DNA of 64,000 nucleotides from Nocardioides thalensis (GTDB taxonomy: Bacteria > Actinomycetota > Actinomycetes > Propionibacteriales > Nocardioidaceae). The first letter of the stretch is position 1. Every line of letters begins with the position of its first letter. The translations under genes were made by a program, and so were the position numbers. The stretch spans positions 62,001 through 126,000 of the forward strand of contig NZ_JACCFP010000001.1 in assembly GCF_013410655.1 (NCBI RefSeq). Reading direction: 5' to 3'. Shown here one piece after another: positions 47,219 through 54,391 of the stretch. The notes under the pieces were generated by a model. The model ran no database searches. It saw only the letters and a list, made by a program, of their open reading frames with translations, and was not told the origin of the DNA.

Positions 47219-48610
47219 ATGACGCAGGCGCCGTCGCGCACCGGGCCCAGGCGCCCTGGGCCGGGAGAGCTGACGCTGCTCAGCATCTACGGTCCCCGCG
47301 GCACCGTCGACCTCACCGTCCCGTCGTCCGCCACCATGGCCGAGGTCGCCCAGGTCTACGCCGCGCAGGCGCGGCTCGACCGGGTGCTGCCGCTGCACAC
47401 CGCAGTGGGCCGGCCGCTCCCGGCCGACACGACGGTCACCGCGGCCGGGCTCGCGTCCGGGTCGGTGCTGATCGCCGTCGACCCGACAGCCCAGCCGGCG
47501 CGCCACGGAGGCGCGCGGCGCCGTACCCCTGCGACGGACGAGCCCGGCCTGCGGCCCGGCGCGCTCTCCGCGCTCTGGTGCACGGTCGCCGCCGTCGTCG
47601 CACTCCTCGCCGGGTGGTGTACGGCGCAGCAACCTGCCGACGAGCGCACCTTGCCCGTCGTGGTGCTCGCTGTCGCCGCGTTCCTCGGCTCGCTCCCGAT
47701 CGGGCCGCTGACGGCGCACCGGATCGTGGCGGCCCCCGCGTTCGCCGCCGCGGCGAGCTTCGCGCTCGCGTGGGATCCCGCACCCGAGCGGCTGCCCACC
47801 GTGGTGGGCGCCGCCGCCCTCGCCGGCGCGGTGACCGCGGCCGTCGGACGCGCGCTCAACCCGCAGTCCGAGGAGGCGCTGCGGGTGTGGCTGGTCGTGG
47901 GCGCGGGGTGGTTCGCCGTCGCCGCGCTGGCCGCGATCGTGTCCCTCCCGCCGCAGGTCGCGTGGTCGGTGCTGTTCCTCGCGGCCGTGCTGGCCGCCCG
48001 GTTCGTGCCGATGCTGGCGATCGACGTGCCCGACGACTACCTGATCGACCTCCAGCGGCTCGCGGTGACGGCGTGGTCCGCCCGCGCCCGGCCGACCGGG
48101 CGACGGGGGCGCATCGTCGTACCCCCGGAGCTCGTGGACGAGGTCGCGCGCCGCGGCGCCCGGACCGTCACCGCGGCGTCCGTCGCGATCCTCGTGGTCG
48201 TGCTGGTGTCGGGCCCGCTGGTGCTGGTGACTACGGACCTCCCGCTCGACCGGATCGGCGCCCGCTGCCTGGTGTTCTTCGGTGGCGCCGCACTCCTGCT
48301 CGCCGCGCGGAGCTATCGACACCCGGTCGCGCGCCGGCTGCTCTGGGTGGCCGGCGTCGTCAGCGTGGTCGAGGTGGCCCTCGTGGCGCTCGACCTCGCC
48401 GGCGAGCAGACGCGGCCGCTCGCGACCGGCGCCGTCATCGGCATCGCCGCGGTGCTGGTGCTCGTGGCGGTCGTGGTCGGCCGGGGCTGGCGGTCGGCCT
48501 GGTGGTCACGTCGGGCCGAGGTCGCCGAGACCCTCTGCGGCGCTTTCGCCGTCTCCTCGCTGGTCGTGGCGGTCGGCTTCTTCCGTCAGCTGTGGGAAAT
48601 CACGGGCTGA
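47219..48610 (+). CDS. EccD-like type VII secretion membrane protein (paralogue 1)
   Basis: A 463-residue protein with an N-terminal ubiquitin-like YukD domain (about 18-95: LTLLSIYGPRGTVDLTVPSS, VLPLHTAVGRPLPADTTVTA) and about 11 transmembrane helices, the EccD architecture. A cytoplasmic loop (about 270-320) lies between helices 6 and 7 (IDLQRLAVTAWSARARPTGR). It is only loosely similar to the second EccD-like protein encoded 1 kb downstream. It starts at ATG 47219 after GGGAGG. It may be cotranscribed with the WXG100 genes after it. Confidence 0.83.
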   Translation: MTQAPSRTGPRRPGPGELTLLSIYGPRGTVDLTVPSSATMAEVAQVYAAQARLDRVLPLHTAVGRPLPADTTVTAAGLASGSVLIAVDPTAQPARHGGARRRTPATDEPGLRPGALSALWCTVAAVVALLAGWCTAQQPADERTLPVVVLAVAAFLGSLPIGPLTAHRIVAAPAFAAAASFALAWDPAPERLPTVVGAAALAGAVTAAVGRALNPQSEEALRVWLVVGAGWFAVAALAAIVSLPPQVAWSVLFLAAVLAARFVPMLAIDVPDDYLIDLQRLAVTAWSARARPTGRRGRIVVPPELVDEVARRGARTVTAASVAILVVVLVSGPLVLVTTDLPLDRIGARCLVFFGGAALLLAARSYRHPVARRLLWVAGVVSVVEVALVALDLAGEQTRPLATGAVIGIAAVLVLVAVVVGRGWRSAWWSRRAEVAETLCGAFAVSSLVVAVGFFRQLWEITG

Positions 48611-48651
48611 GGTTTAGCGCGTGAGAGGGGTGGGGTAACGCTGATACCTGT

Positions 48652-48723
48652 CGGCTCCGTGGAATCTCGGGAGCCAGCCAAGCAAGACAACTTCTGCCAC
48701 GGGCACAGGACGTCTGGTGGCAG
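48652..48723. promoter_or_regulatory. Two inverted repeats in the leader of the WXG100 pair
   Basis: GGCTCC/GGGAGCC (about 48652-48674) and CTGCCAC (48694-48700) with GTGGCAG (48717-48723) form two hairpins in the 134-bp gap before the first WXG100 gene. They could be RNA leader elements or operators. The 48717-48723 arm is about 20 bp ahead of the ATG. Confidence 0.45.
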
Positions 48724-48744
48724 CACCAAAGACAAGGAGCAGAC

Positions 48745-49065
48745 ATGTCGAACAGCGGCGAGTACGGCCAAGACCATGGAGCACTCACCCGCGCCGCCGG
48801 GATGATCGCCGAGGCCCGCACCGACTTCCTCGGCTACAGCAACCGCCTGAGCGGCCAGATCGCCGCGGTGCAGGGCAAGTGGGGCGGCGCCGGTGCGACC
48901 GCCTTCTTCACGCTCAACCAGGCGTGGACCGAGAAGCAGAAGGTCATCGTCGACGCCCTCAACGAGTTCGAGGCCGCGCTGACCGACACCGAGCGCGACA
49001 ACACCGACGTCGACGAGCAGCAGGGCGCTGGCTACACCCAGCTCGCCGGCCGGCTCGACGCCTGA
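48745..49065 (+). CDS. WXG100-family secreted protein (Esx, first of pair)
   Basis: A 106-residue helical-hairpin protein with the turn motif Trp-Gly-Gly in VQGKWGGAGATAFFTLNQAW. No signal peptide is present, as expected for T7 substrates. ATG follows AAGGAGCAG. The partner gene starts 35 bp downstream. The two would form an anti-parallel heterodimer. The C-terminal tail (QQGAGYTQLAGRLDA) lacks a clear YxxxD/E signal, which is instead in the partner. Confidence 0.92.
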   Translation: MSNSGEYGQDHGALTRAAGMIAEARTDFLGYSNRLSGQIAAVQGKWGGAGATAFFTLNQAWTEKQKVIVDALNEFEAALTDTERDNTDVDEQQGAGYTQLAGRLDA

Positions 49066-49099
49066 TCGCGGCCACCCCCGACCTTTAGGAGAAGCAGAG

Positions 49100-49396
49100 A
49101 TGACACTCGACGGAATCCGCGTCAACCACGAGGCCCTCGACCAGGCCGCTCGCGACATGTACCAGACCGTGAAGGACATCGACGACCGGATGAACCGGCT
49201 CGAGTCCGAGCTCAACCCCCTCAAGAGCCAGTGGCTCGGCAACCAGCCGCAGGCCTACAACACCGCGAAGGCCAAGTGGGACTGGGCCATCCGCGAGATG
49301 CGCGACCTGCTCGACGACAGCCAGCGCACGGTCTACCAGTCGAACGACGAGTACCGCGCGGCCGACCACCGCGGCGCCGCCCGGTTCGAGATCTGA
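49100..49396 (+). CDS. WXG100-family secreted protein (Esx, second of pair)
   Basis: A 98-residue protein with the turn LKSQWLGNQPQAYNTAKAKW and a C-terminal YRAAD that fits the YxxxD/E export signal read by EccC domain 3. ATG follows TAGGAGAAGC. It differs enough from the first Esx protein to suggest a heterodimer. A strong terminator follows the gene. Confidence 0.92.
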   Translation: MTLDGIRVNHEALDQAARDMYQTVKDIDDRMNRLESELNPLKSQWLGNQPQAYNTAKAKWDWAIREMRDLLDDSQRTVYQSNDEYRAADHRGAARFEI

Positions 49397-49430
49397 CGGC
49401 TGGCGACACACGCGGCCGACGAAAGCGGGG

Positions 49431-49464
49431 AAGGGGCTGTCCTTGAGGGGCAGCCCCTTTGCTC
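49431..49464 (+). terminator. Rho-independent terminator after the WXG100 pair
   Basis: AAGGGGCTG (49431-49439) pairs with CAGCCCCTT (49451-49459), followed by TGCTC. It separates the WXG100 pair from the second eccD operon, which is presumably transcribed separately or by read-through. Confidence 0.8.
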
Positions 49465-49533
49465 GTGCTCGGACAGGGGACGTGCCACGATGCCCCTGCT
49501 GGCGGCGATCGGGCGTCGAAAGGTGAGGAACAG

Positions 49534-50904
49534 ATGAGTCAGGGCCTGAGTCAGGGCACCGGCACCTCGGGACTGGTGCGCGTCACCGTCAGCTCCGGGA
49601 CCCGCCGCGTGGACCTCGTCCTCCCCGGCGCCGTGCCGCTGGCCGAGCTCCTGCCGGAGCTCGCGCGCAGCGTCGGCCTGCTCGACCCCGCGACCGTCCA
49701 CGGCGGTTACCGCGTCGTCACCGCCGACGGACGTCGCCTGGGCACCGACGCCGGCCTGACCCTCCAGGGCGTGGAGGACGGCGGACTGCTCACCCTCACC
49801 GCCGGTGTCGACGAGCCCGTCGCGCGGGTCTACGACGACGTCGTCGAGGCGATGACCGACGTCGTCGAGCACGATCTCCGCCCCTGGCAGCCGAGCGCCG
49901 GCCGGCGTACCGCGCTGGTCGCCGCGGCCATCCTGCTGGTGCTCGGCGCGCTCGCGCTGCTGGTCCAGCGCGAGTCCGACCTGGCCGTGTTCGCCGCCGG
50001 CGCGATCTCGCTCGCCCTGTGCGCGGGCGCGATCGTGCTGTCCCGCGCGCAACGGGAGGCCGAGGTCGCGGTCGGCGTCGCCTGGCTTGGCGCGGTGTTC
50101 GCGGCGCTCGCCGGCTACATGCTCGCCCCCGAGGACTCCCCGGCGTACGCCGACCCGCTGGCCGCCGCAGGTGCGGGCGCGCTCGTTGCGGGCCTGGTGT
50201 GCGTCATCGGGCTCGGCGAGGGACGGATCCTGGTCTTCCCGCCGGTGGTGCTCGGGGCCCTCGCGCTCGCCGCGGGGCTGGTCGTGCGCGGCACCGACGC
50301 GGACCCGGCGACGCTGCTCGTCACCCTGCTCGGCGTCGTGGTGCTGCTGGGCAGCGTGTTCCCGTGGCTGGCTCTCGGCGCCACCTCGACCAACGTCGCC
50401 CAGCTCTACTCGCCGGCCGACATCACCGCCGACCCCGACGACATCGACCCGGGCAAGGTCGCGTCCGACGCGCGGCTCGCGCACGAGATCCTGCTCGCGA
50501 TCTCCGGAACGGTGGGGCTCCTGCTGCTGCTCGTCGCGCCGGTCGCGGTCACGCTCGGTGTCACCGGTGCCCTGCTCGCGGTCGACGCCTGCCTGGTCGT
50601 GATGCTCCGCACCCGGCAGTACCGCACCGGCTCGGAGGTCCTCGTCGGCCTCGGCTCGGGCATCGCCGGGCTCGCGGTCACTGCGGGCGCCGTACTCGCT
50701 CTCCAGCCGGACTGGCGTCCCACCCTCGCCGTCGCGCTCGCGGTCGCGGGTGCCGCGCTGCTGGTCGCGACGATGACCCCCTCCGCGCCGTCGGTGCGCC
50801 GTGGCCGCGCCGGTGACGTGCTCGAGACGGTCGCCCTGCTGGCGCTGGTGCCGCTGCTGGTGGTGGCGACCGGCCTGTTCGACTCCGTCGCCGGGTCGCT
50901 GTGA
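49534..50904 (+). CDS. eccD: EccD type VII secretion membrane protein (paralogue 2)
   Basis: A 456-residue EccD with an N-terminal ubiquitin-like domain (about 12-90: VRVTVSSGTRRVDLVLPGAV, GYRVVTADGRRLGTDAGLTL) and about 11 transmembrane helices. The LYSPADITADPDDIDPGKVA loop around residue 290 is of the EccD type. In EccB-EccC-EccD complexes EccD forms a dimer per protomer that makes the membrane barrel. A second EccD-like gene lies upstream. The GTG of eccB overlaps its stop (GTGA). ATG 49534 follows GTGAGGAACAG. Confidence 0.92.
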   Translation: MSQGLSQGTGTSGLVRVTVSSGTRRVDLVLPGAVPLAELLPELARSVGLLDPATVHGGYRVVTADGRRLGTDAGLTLQGVEDGGLLTLTAGVDEPVARVYDDVVEAMTDVVEHDLRPWQPSAGRRTALVAAAILLVLGALALLVQRESDLAVFAAGAISLALCAGAIVLSRAQREAEVAVGVAWLGAVFAALAGYMLAPEDSPAYADPLAAAGAGALVAGLVCVIGLGEGRILVFPPVVLGALALAAGLVVRGTDADPATLLVTLLGVVVLLGSVFPWLALGATSTNVAQLYSPADITADPDDIDPGKVASDARLAHEILLAISGTVGLLLLLVAPVAVTLGVTGALLAVDACLVVMLRTRQYRTGSEVLVGLGSGIAGLAVTAGAVLALQPDWRPTLAVALAVAGAALLVATMTPSAPSVRRGRAGDVLETVALLALVPLLVVATGLFDSVAGSL

Positions 50905-52346
50905 GCACCAAGAAGGACCTCGTCGAGGCCTACGCGTTCAGCCGACGCCGGCTGGTCACCGCGTTCGTGTCCGGGGCGCCCGGCGGGCGCGAGGTCGAGC
51001 CGGCGCGTCCGGGCCGCACCATCGTGGCGGGCATCGCGATCGCGGTGCTGCTGCTGGCTGGTGCCGCGATCGCGGGCGTCTTCGACAACCGCGACGACGT
51101 CGACTGGGACGAGTCGGGGCTGATCGTCGACGCTGACTCCGGCGCCCTCTACGTGATCCTCGAGGACGACATCCCAGGCTTCGACGAGCCGCGGCTGCGG
51201 TCGGTCGTCAACGTCACCTCGGCCCAGCTGATCCTCGGCAGCGACGTCGAGGCGCAGGAGGTGTCGGGGGAGGAGATCGGCGGCGAGCCGAAGGGCCAGC
51301 CCGTCGGCATCATCGGAGCGCCCGCGACGGTGCCGCCCGCGGACGACCTGATCAACACCGGCTGGACCTCCTGCACGGGCGACGGGTACGGCGTCCGCAC
51401 GCACGTGGGCGAGGAGTCCCAGGTGACGCCCGCTCCCGAAGCGGGGCTGGTGGTCACGACGGGCAAGGAAAGCTACCTGGTCGCGACCGGGCCCTCCGTC
51501 GGCGAGACGCCCGAGACCGCGCGCAGCTACCTGTTGCCGCGCTCTCCCGACAGCCTGCTGCGCGACCTCGGTGTCGACCTGGAGCGCGACGCGGTCCCGG
51601 TCGCCGAGGAGTGGCTGTCGCTGTTCCCGACCGGTGCCACGCTGGACGAGAGCGGGCTCTCGATCGCCGGCGCCGGGTCGCGGCTGCCCGACGCGATCGC
51701 GGACGAGTACCCGACCCGCACGAGGGTCGGCGACTACTTCGTCGACGACGACGGCCGCTCCTACGTCGTCACCGCCGACGGCGCGCTCGAGATCGGCGAG
51801 TTCGGCCTCGAGGTGCTGGTCCACTCCACGCCCGGCGGCCACCGCCCGGCCGAGCGCGCGCCGGACGCGGTCGACCTGACCTTCGCCGACGAGGACCCCG
51901 AGGCCACGTTCTGGCCGGTCAGCGGCGACCTCGCTGACGTCACCGACGAGGGCGAGGAGGTGTGCGCGGTGTTGCGGTCCGAGCCCGGCGCCAGGCCCGC
52001 CGTCGAGATCGGGGTCGACCCCGACGACGAGGTGAGCGCGGCTGCAGCGGCCGCCGACGCCGGCGAGGCGGGCGTCGAGGACGTCACGGTCGAGTCCGGG
52101 TTCGGCGCCGTCGTGCGCCGCGGTGGCTGGGCGGGCGCCGAGTCCGAGGCGCCGTACCTCGTCGACGACCGCGCGACGGCGTACCGGCTGCGCGGCCAGA
52201 CCGAGGTCGCCAACCTCGGCTACGACGGGGTCTCCGCGGTGGTCGTGCCGGACGTGTGGCTCGAGCTCTTCGCGGAGGGTCCCGAGCTGTCGCAGGACGC
52301 CGCGCTGTGCCCGCCGACCACCGACCCGGACGCGCAATGTCGCTAG
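50901..52346 (+). CDS. eccB: Type VII secretion protein EccB
   Basis: A 481-residue protein with an N-terminal cytoplasmic tail containing the EccB signature STKKDLVEAYAFSRRRLVTA, one transmembrane helix (TIVAGIAIAVLLLAGAAIAG, about 45-65) and a large extracytoplasmic domain with the repeated LYVILEDDIPGFDEPRLRSV-like and VVVPDVWLELFAEGPELSQD elements. Cys residues are present in TGWTSCTGDGYG and DAALCPPTTD, the latter near the C-terminus. It is coupled to eccD (GTGA) and to mycP by 10-bp overlap. Confidence 0.93.
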   Translation: MSTKKDLVEAYAFSRRRLVTAFVSGAPGGREVEPARPGRTIVAGIAIAVLLLAGAAIAGVFDNRDDVDWDESGLIVDADSGALYVILEDDIPGFDEPRLRSVVNVTSAQLILGSDVEAQEVSGEEIGGEPKGQPVGIIGAPATVPPADDLINTGWTSCTGDGYGVRTHVGEESQVTPAPEAGLVVTTGKESYLVATGPSVGETPETARSYLLPRSPDSLLRDLGVDLERDAVPVAEEWLSLFPTGATLDESGLSIAGAGSRLPDAIADEYPTRTRVGDYFVDDDGRSYVVTADGALEIGEFGLEVLVHSTPGGHRPAERAPDAVDLTFADEDPEATFWPVSGDLADVTDEGEEVCAVLRSEPGARPAVEIGVDPDDEVSAAAAAADAGEAGVEDVTVESGFGAVVRRGGWAGAESEAPYLVDDRATAYRLRGQTEVANLGYDGVSAVVVPDVWLELFAEGPELSQDAALCPPTTDPDAQCR

Positions 52347-53596
52347 GGCGCTTCTTGGCCGGGCTGGCGGTCACGGGCGTGGTCGCTCTGTCGGTCCCGC
52401 CGGTCCACGCCGCCCCGCCGGCCGCGCTGGCGGAGAACCCCGACTGCGCGGGCGTCGACGCCGAAAGCCCGCGCGAGGAGGTCATTGCCGACAACCTCCC
52501 CTACGAGGCCCTCCAGGTGCGGGCAGCGCACGAGCTGCTCGAGCGCGAGGGACGGGCGCCCGGGGCGGGGGTCACCGTCGTGGTCGTCGACACCGGGGTC
52601 CGCGCCGACCTCGTCGACGACCAGGAGGTGCTGCGCGGGACGGGTGAGATCCCGAGCCCGCGCGGGACCGTCGTCGCCGGGATCGCCGCCGGGGCCGACG
52701 ACGGCGACCTGCCGATCGGGGTCGCACCCGGTGCCGACGTGGTCAGCCTCAAGGTCCACGACATCGGCTACGCCGCCGACCCCGACGAGGAGCTCGTCGA
52801 ACCGTCAGCGGACGCGGTCGCCTCGGGGCTGGAGTGGGTGCGGAGCCGCCGCTCGTCGCTGGGCGACAGGATTGTCGTGGTCGTCCCGCTCGCCGTCGAC
52901 CGGACACCGGCCCTCGCGAGCGCCGTCCGGGGCCTCGACGCCGCCGGCGTGCTGGTGGTCGCCCCGGGCGGCGACCGCTCCGAGCCCGACGCCGGTTCGC
53001 CCCTCGACGGCTTCGCCGGCGAAGAGGGCATCCCGCCCGGCGAGAACGCCGTGGGCGAGGCGTGGCCGGCCGGTTTCCGGTCGGTGCTGGCGGTCGGCGC
53101 CTCGCCGTTGGGCGCCGACGCCTCGTCGTCGGTCGCCGTGCAGAACAGCGACGTCGACGTCGCGGCTCCGACGTACGGCGGCGTCTCGTACGGCCTTAAC
53201 GGCAGCCCCTGCGTGGTGATGACCGTGTCCACCGAGTACGCCGCGGCGTACGTCGCCGGCGTCGCCGCCCTCGTGTGGTCGGGTCGGCCGGCGGACGACG
53301 CCGACGAGCTGCGCGACCGGCTGGTCCGCACCGCCGACGGCGGCACCGACCCGTCGGCCGTCAGCCGCGCCACCGGGCACGGGGTCGTGCAGCCCGTCGA
53401 GGCGCTCCAGCGCCGTACCCTCCCCGCCGACGGGGCCCGTCGCGACGAGGTCGCACGCCGCGCGGAGCCGCCCGGCGCGCGCGAGGACCTGCTCGCGAGC
53501 ACCCGCCGCGACGCGGTGTGGTGGGGCCTCGCCGGCGGCACGGCGCTCGTGGTCGCCCTGCTGCTCCGCCCCGTGCTCGCGCGTCGCCGTCGCTGA
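52337..53596 (+). CDS. mycP: Mycosin-like subtilase MycP, predicted catalytically inactive
   Basis: A 419-residue mycosin layout: signal peptide (FLAGLAVTGVVALSVPPVHA), subtilase domain and a C-terminal transmembrane helix (GLAGGTALVVALLLRPVLA). Of the Asp-His-Ser triad, only Asp85 (VVVDTGVRADL) is retained. The His of the usual HGTxVAG motif is Arg109 (SPRGTVVAGIAAG), and the Ser of GTSxAxxxVAG is Glu300 (VSTEYAAAYVAGVAA). The reading frame is intact with normal codon use, so this is not a decaying pseudogene. In mycobacteria mycosins also have a structural role in the ESX complex that does not need protease activity. Start ATG 52337 lies inside eccB. Confidence 0.9.
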   Translation: MSLGRFLAGLAVTGVVALSVPPVHAAPPAALAENPDCAGVDAESPREEVIADNLPYEALQVRAAHELLEREGRAPGAGVTVVVVDTGVRADLVDDQEVLRGTGEIPSPRGTVVAGIAAGADDGDLPIGVAPGADVVSLKVHDIGYAADPDEELVEPSADAVASGLEWVRSRRSSLGDRIVVVVPLAVDRTPALASAVRGLDAAGVLVVAPGGDRSEPDAGSPLDGFAGEEGIPPGENAVGEAWPAGFRSVLAVGASPLGADASSSVAVQNSDVDVAAPTYGGVSYGLNGSPCVVMTVSTEYAAAYVAGVAALVWSGRPADDADELRDRLVRTADGGTDPSAVSRATGHGVVQPVEALQRRTLPADGARRDEVARRAEPPGAREDLLASTRRDAVWWGLAGGTALVVALLLRPVLARRRR

Positions 53597-53640
53597 CCCG
53601 GGCCCGTATGGTGCCCGAGGGCTCCGGGTATCGCCCGAAC

Positions 53641-54018
53641 ATGGGTGCGAGCTTCCTGATCTGGTTCGCGGTGCTGGTCGTGATCGGCGTCCTCGTGTGG
53701 ATGATCGCCGGGTTCGCCGGCATGGCCACGCCGTTCAACCGCCGTCCTCGTGGCGAGGAGCCGGAGGGACCGACGGTCCGCTACCGGGTGCCCGAGGGGC
53801 AGGACCCGGTCGCGGTGACCACGGCCCTTGCTCACGAGGGCTTCCAGCCCGAGCTCGACTACGCCGGCGGCACCGACCGGATCGTGGTCGTCCCGTGCCC
53901 GCACGGCGAGGAGGACCGGGAGCACGTGCGCGCGGCGATCGCGACCGCCGGCACCGCTCTCCAGGACTCCGTGCCGGAGCCGCGCCCGGTGCGTTTCCTC
54001 GACGAGCCGGCGGCCTGA
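53641..54018 (+). CDS. Small membrane-anchored protein at the end of the ESX locus
   Basis: A 125-residue protein with one N-terminal helix (FLIWFAVLVVIGVLVWMIAG) and a soluble domain (PEGQDPVAVTTALAHEGFQP, RIVVVPCPHGEEDREHVRAA) that ends in an acidic Pro-rich tail. An ATG at 53608 would add 11 residues; I prefer 53641 because the helix follows at once. It is 44 bp after mycP, so membership of the ESX operon is possible but unproven. No family was recognised. Confidence 0.65.
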   Translation: MGASFLIWFAVLVVIGVLVWMIAGFAGMATPFNRRPRGEEPEGPTVRYRVPEGQDPVAVTTALAHEGFQPELDYAGGTDRIVVVPCPHGEEDREHVRAAIATAGTALQDSVPEPRPVRFLDEPAA

Positions 54019-54036
54019 GACCCGCGGAAATCAGCG

Positions 54037-54064
54037 ACGGCGCCGGGCTGCTGCCCGGCGCCGT
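54037..54064. terminator. Perfect GC hairpin before tRNA-Ser
   Basis: ACGGCGCCGGGC (54037-54048) and GCCCGGCGCCGT (54053-54064) are perfect 12-bp arms around TGCT. There is no T-run after it on the plus strand. It could end both the ESX operon (plus) and tRNA-Ser (minus). Confidence 0.7.
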
Positions 54065-54073
54065 GCCGTTCTC

Positions 54074-54162
54074 TGGCGGAGGTAGGGGGATTCGAACCCC
54101 CGAGGGCTATTAACCCAACCCGCTTTCCAAGCGAGCGCCATAGGCCACTAGGCGATACCTCC
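54074..54162 (-). tRNA. tRNA-Ser (anticodon GGA)
   Basis: A class II tRNA: acceptor GGAGGTA/TACCTCC, anticodon arm CGCTT-GGA-AAGCG giving GGA, long variable arm, and T-arm GGGGG-TTCGAAT-CCCCC. CCA is encoded (TGG at 54074-54076 on the plus strand). It reads TCC/TCT. Confidence 0.96.
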
Positions 54163-54235
54163 AGCGGAGGAGGTTACCCGTCGGGTGACCCGCCGATGAA
54201 ATCGCCTTGACCTCCATCCCTTAGAGTTGCGCCAA

Positions 54236-54319
54236 CCCCCCGTGCGGCGGCATCTCGCCCAACTCCCCCAGGGCCGGAAGGCAGCAAGGGTAAGTGAGCT
54301 CTGTCGGGTGCACGGGGGG
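54236..54319 (+). ncRNA. ffs: Signal recognition particle RNA (4.5S-type)
   Basis: The interval has a hairpin with arms CCCCCCGTGC and GCACGGGGGG, and internal CAGGGCCGGAAGGCAGCAAG, the conserved actinobacterial SRP RNA domain IV loop that binds Ffh. It lies just upstream of dnaX, a conserved position. Confidence 0.9.
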
Positions 54320-54391
54320 CCTTTGCGTCTCGGGTCCGACGCCTGGGGAGTGCAGCGCCCGGCTGTCGGGTGCGGTGGTTACTGTTCAGGC

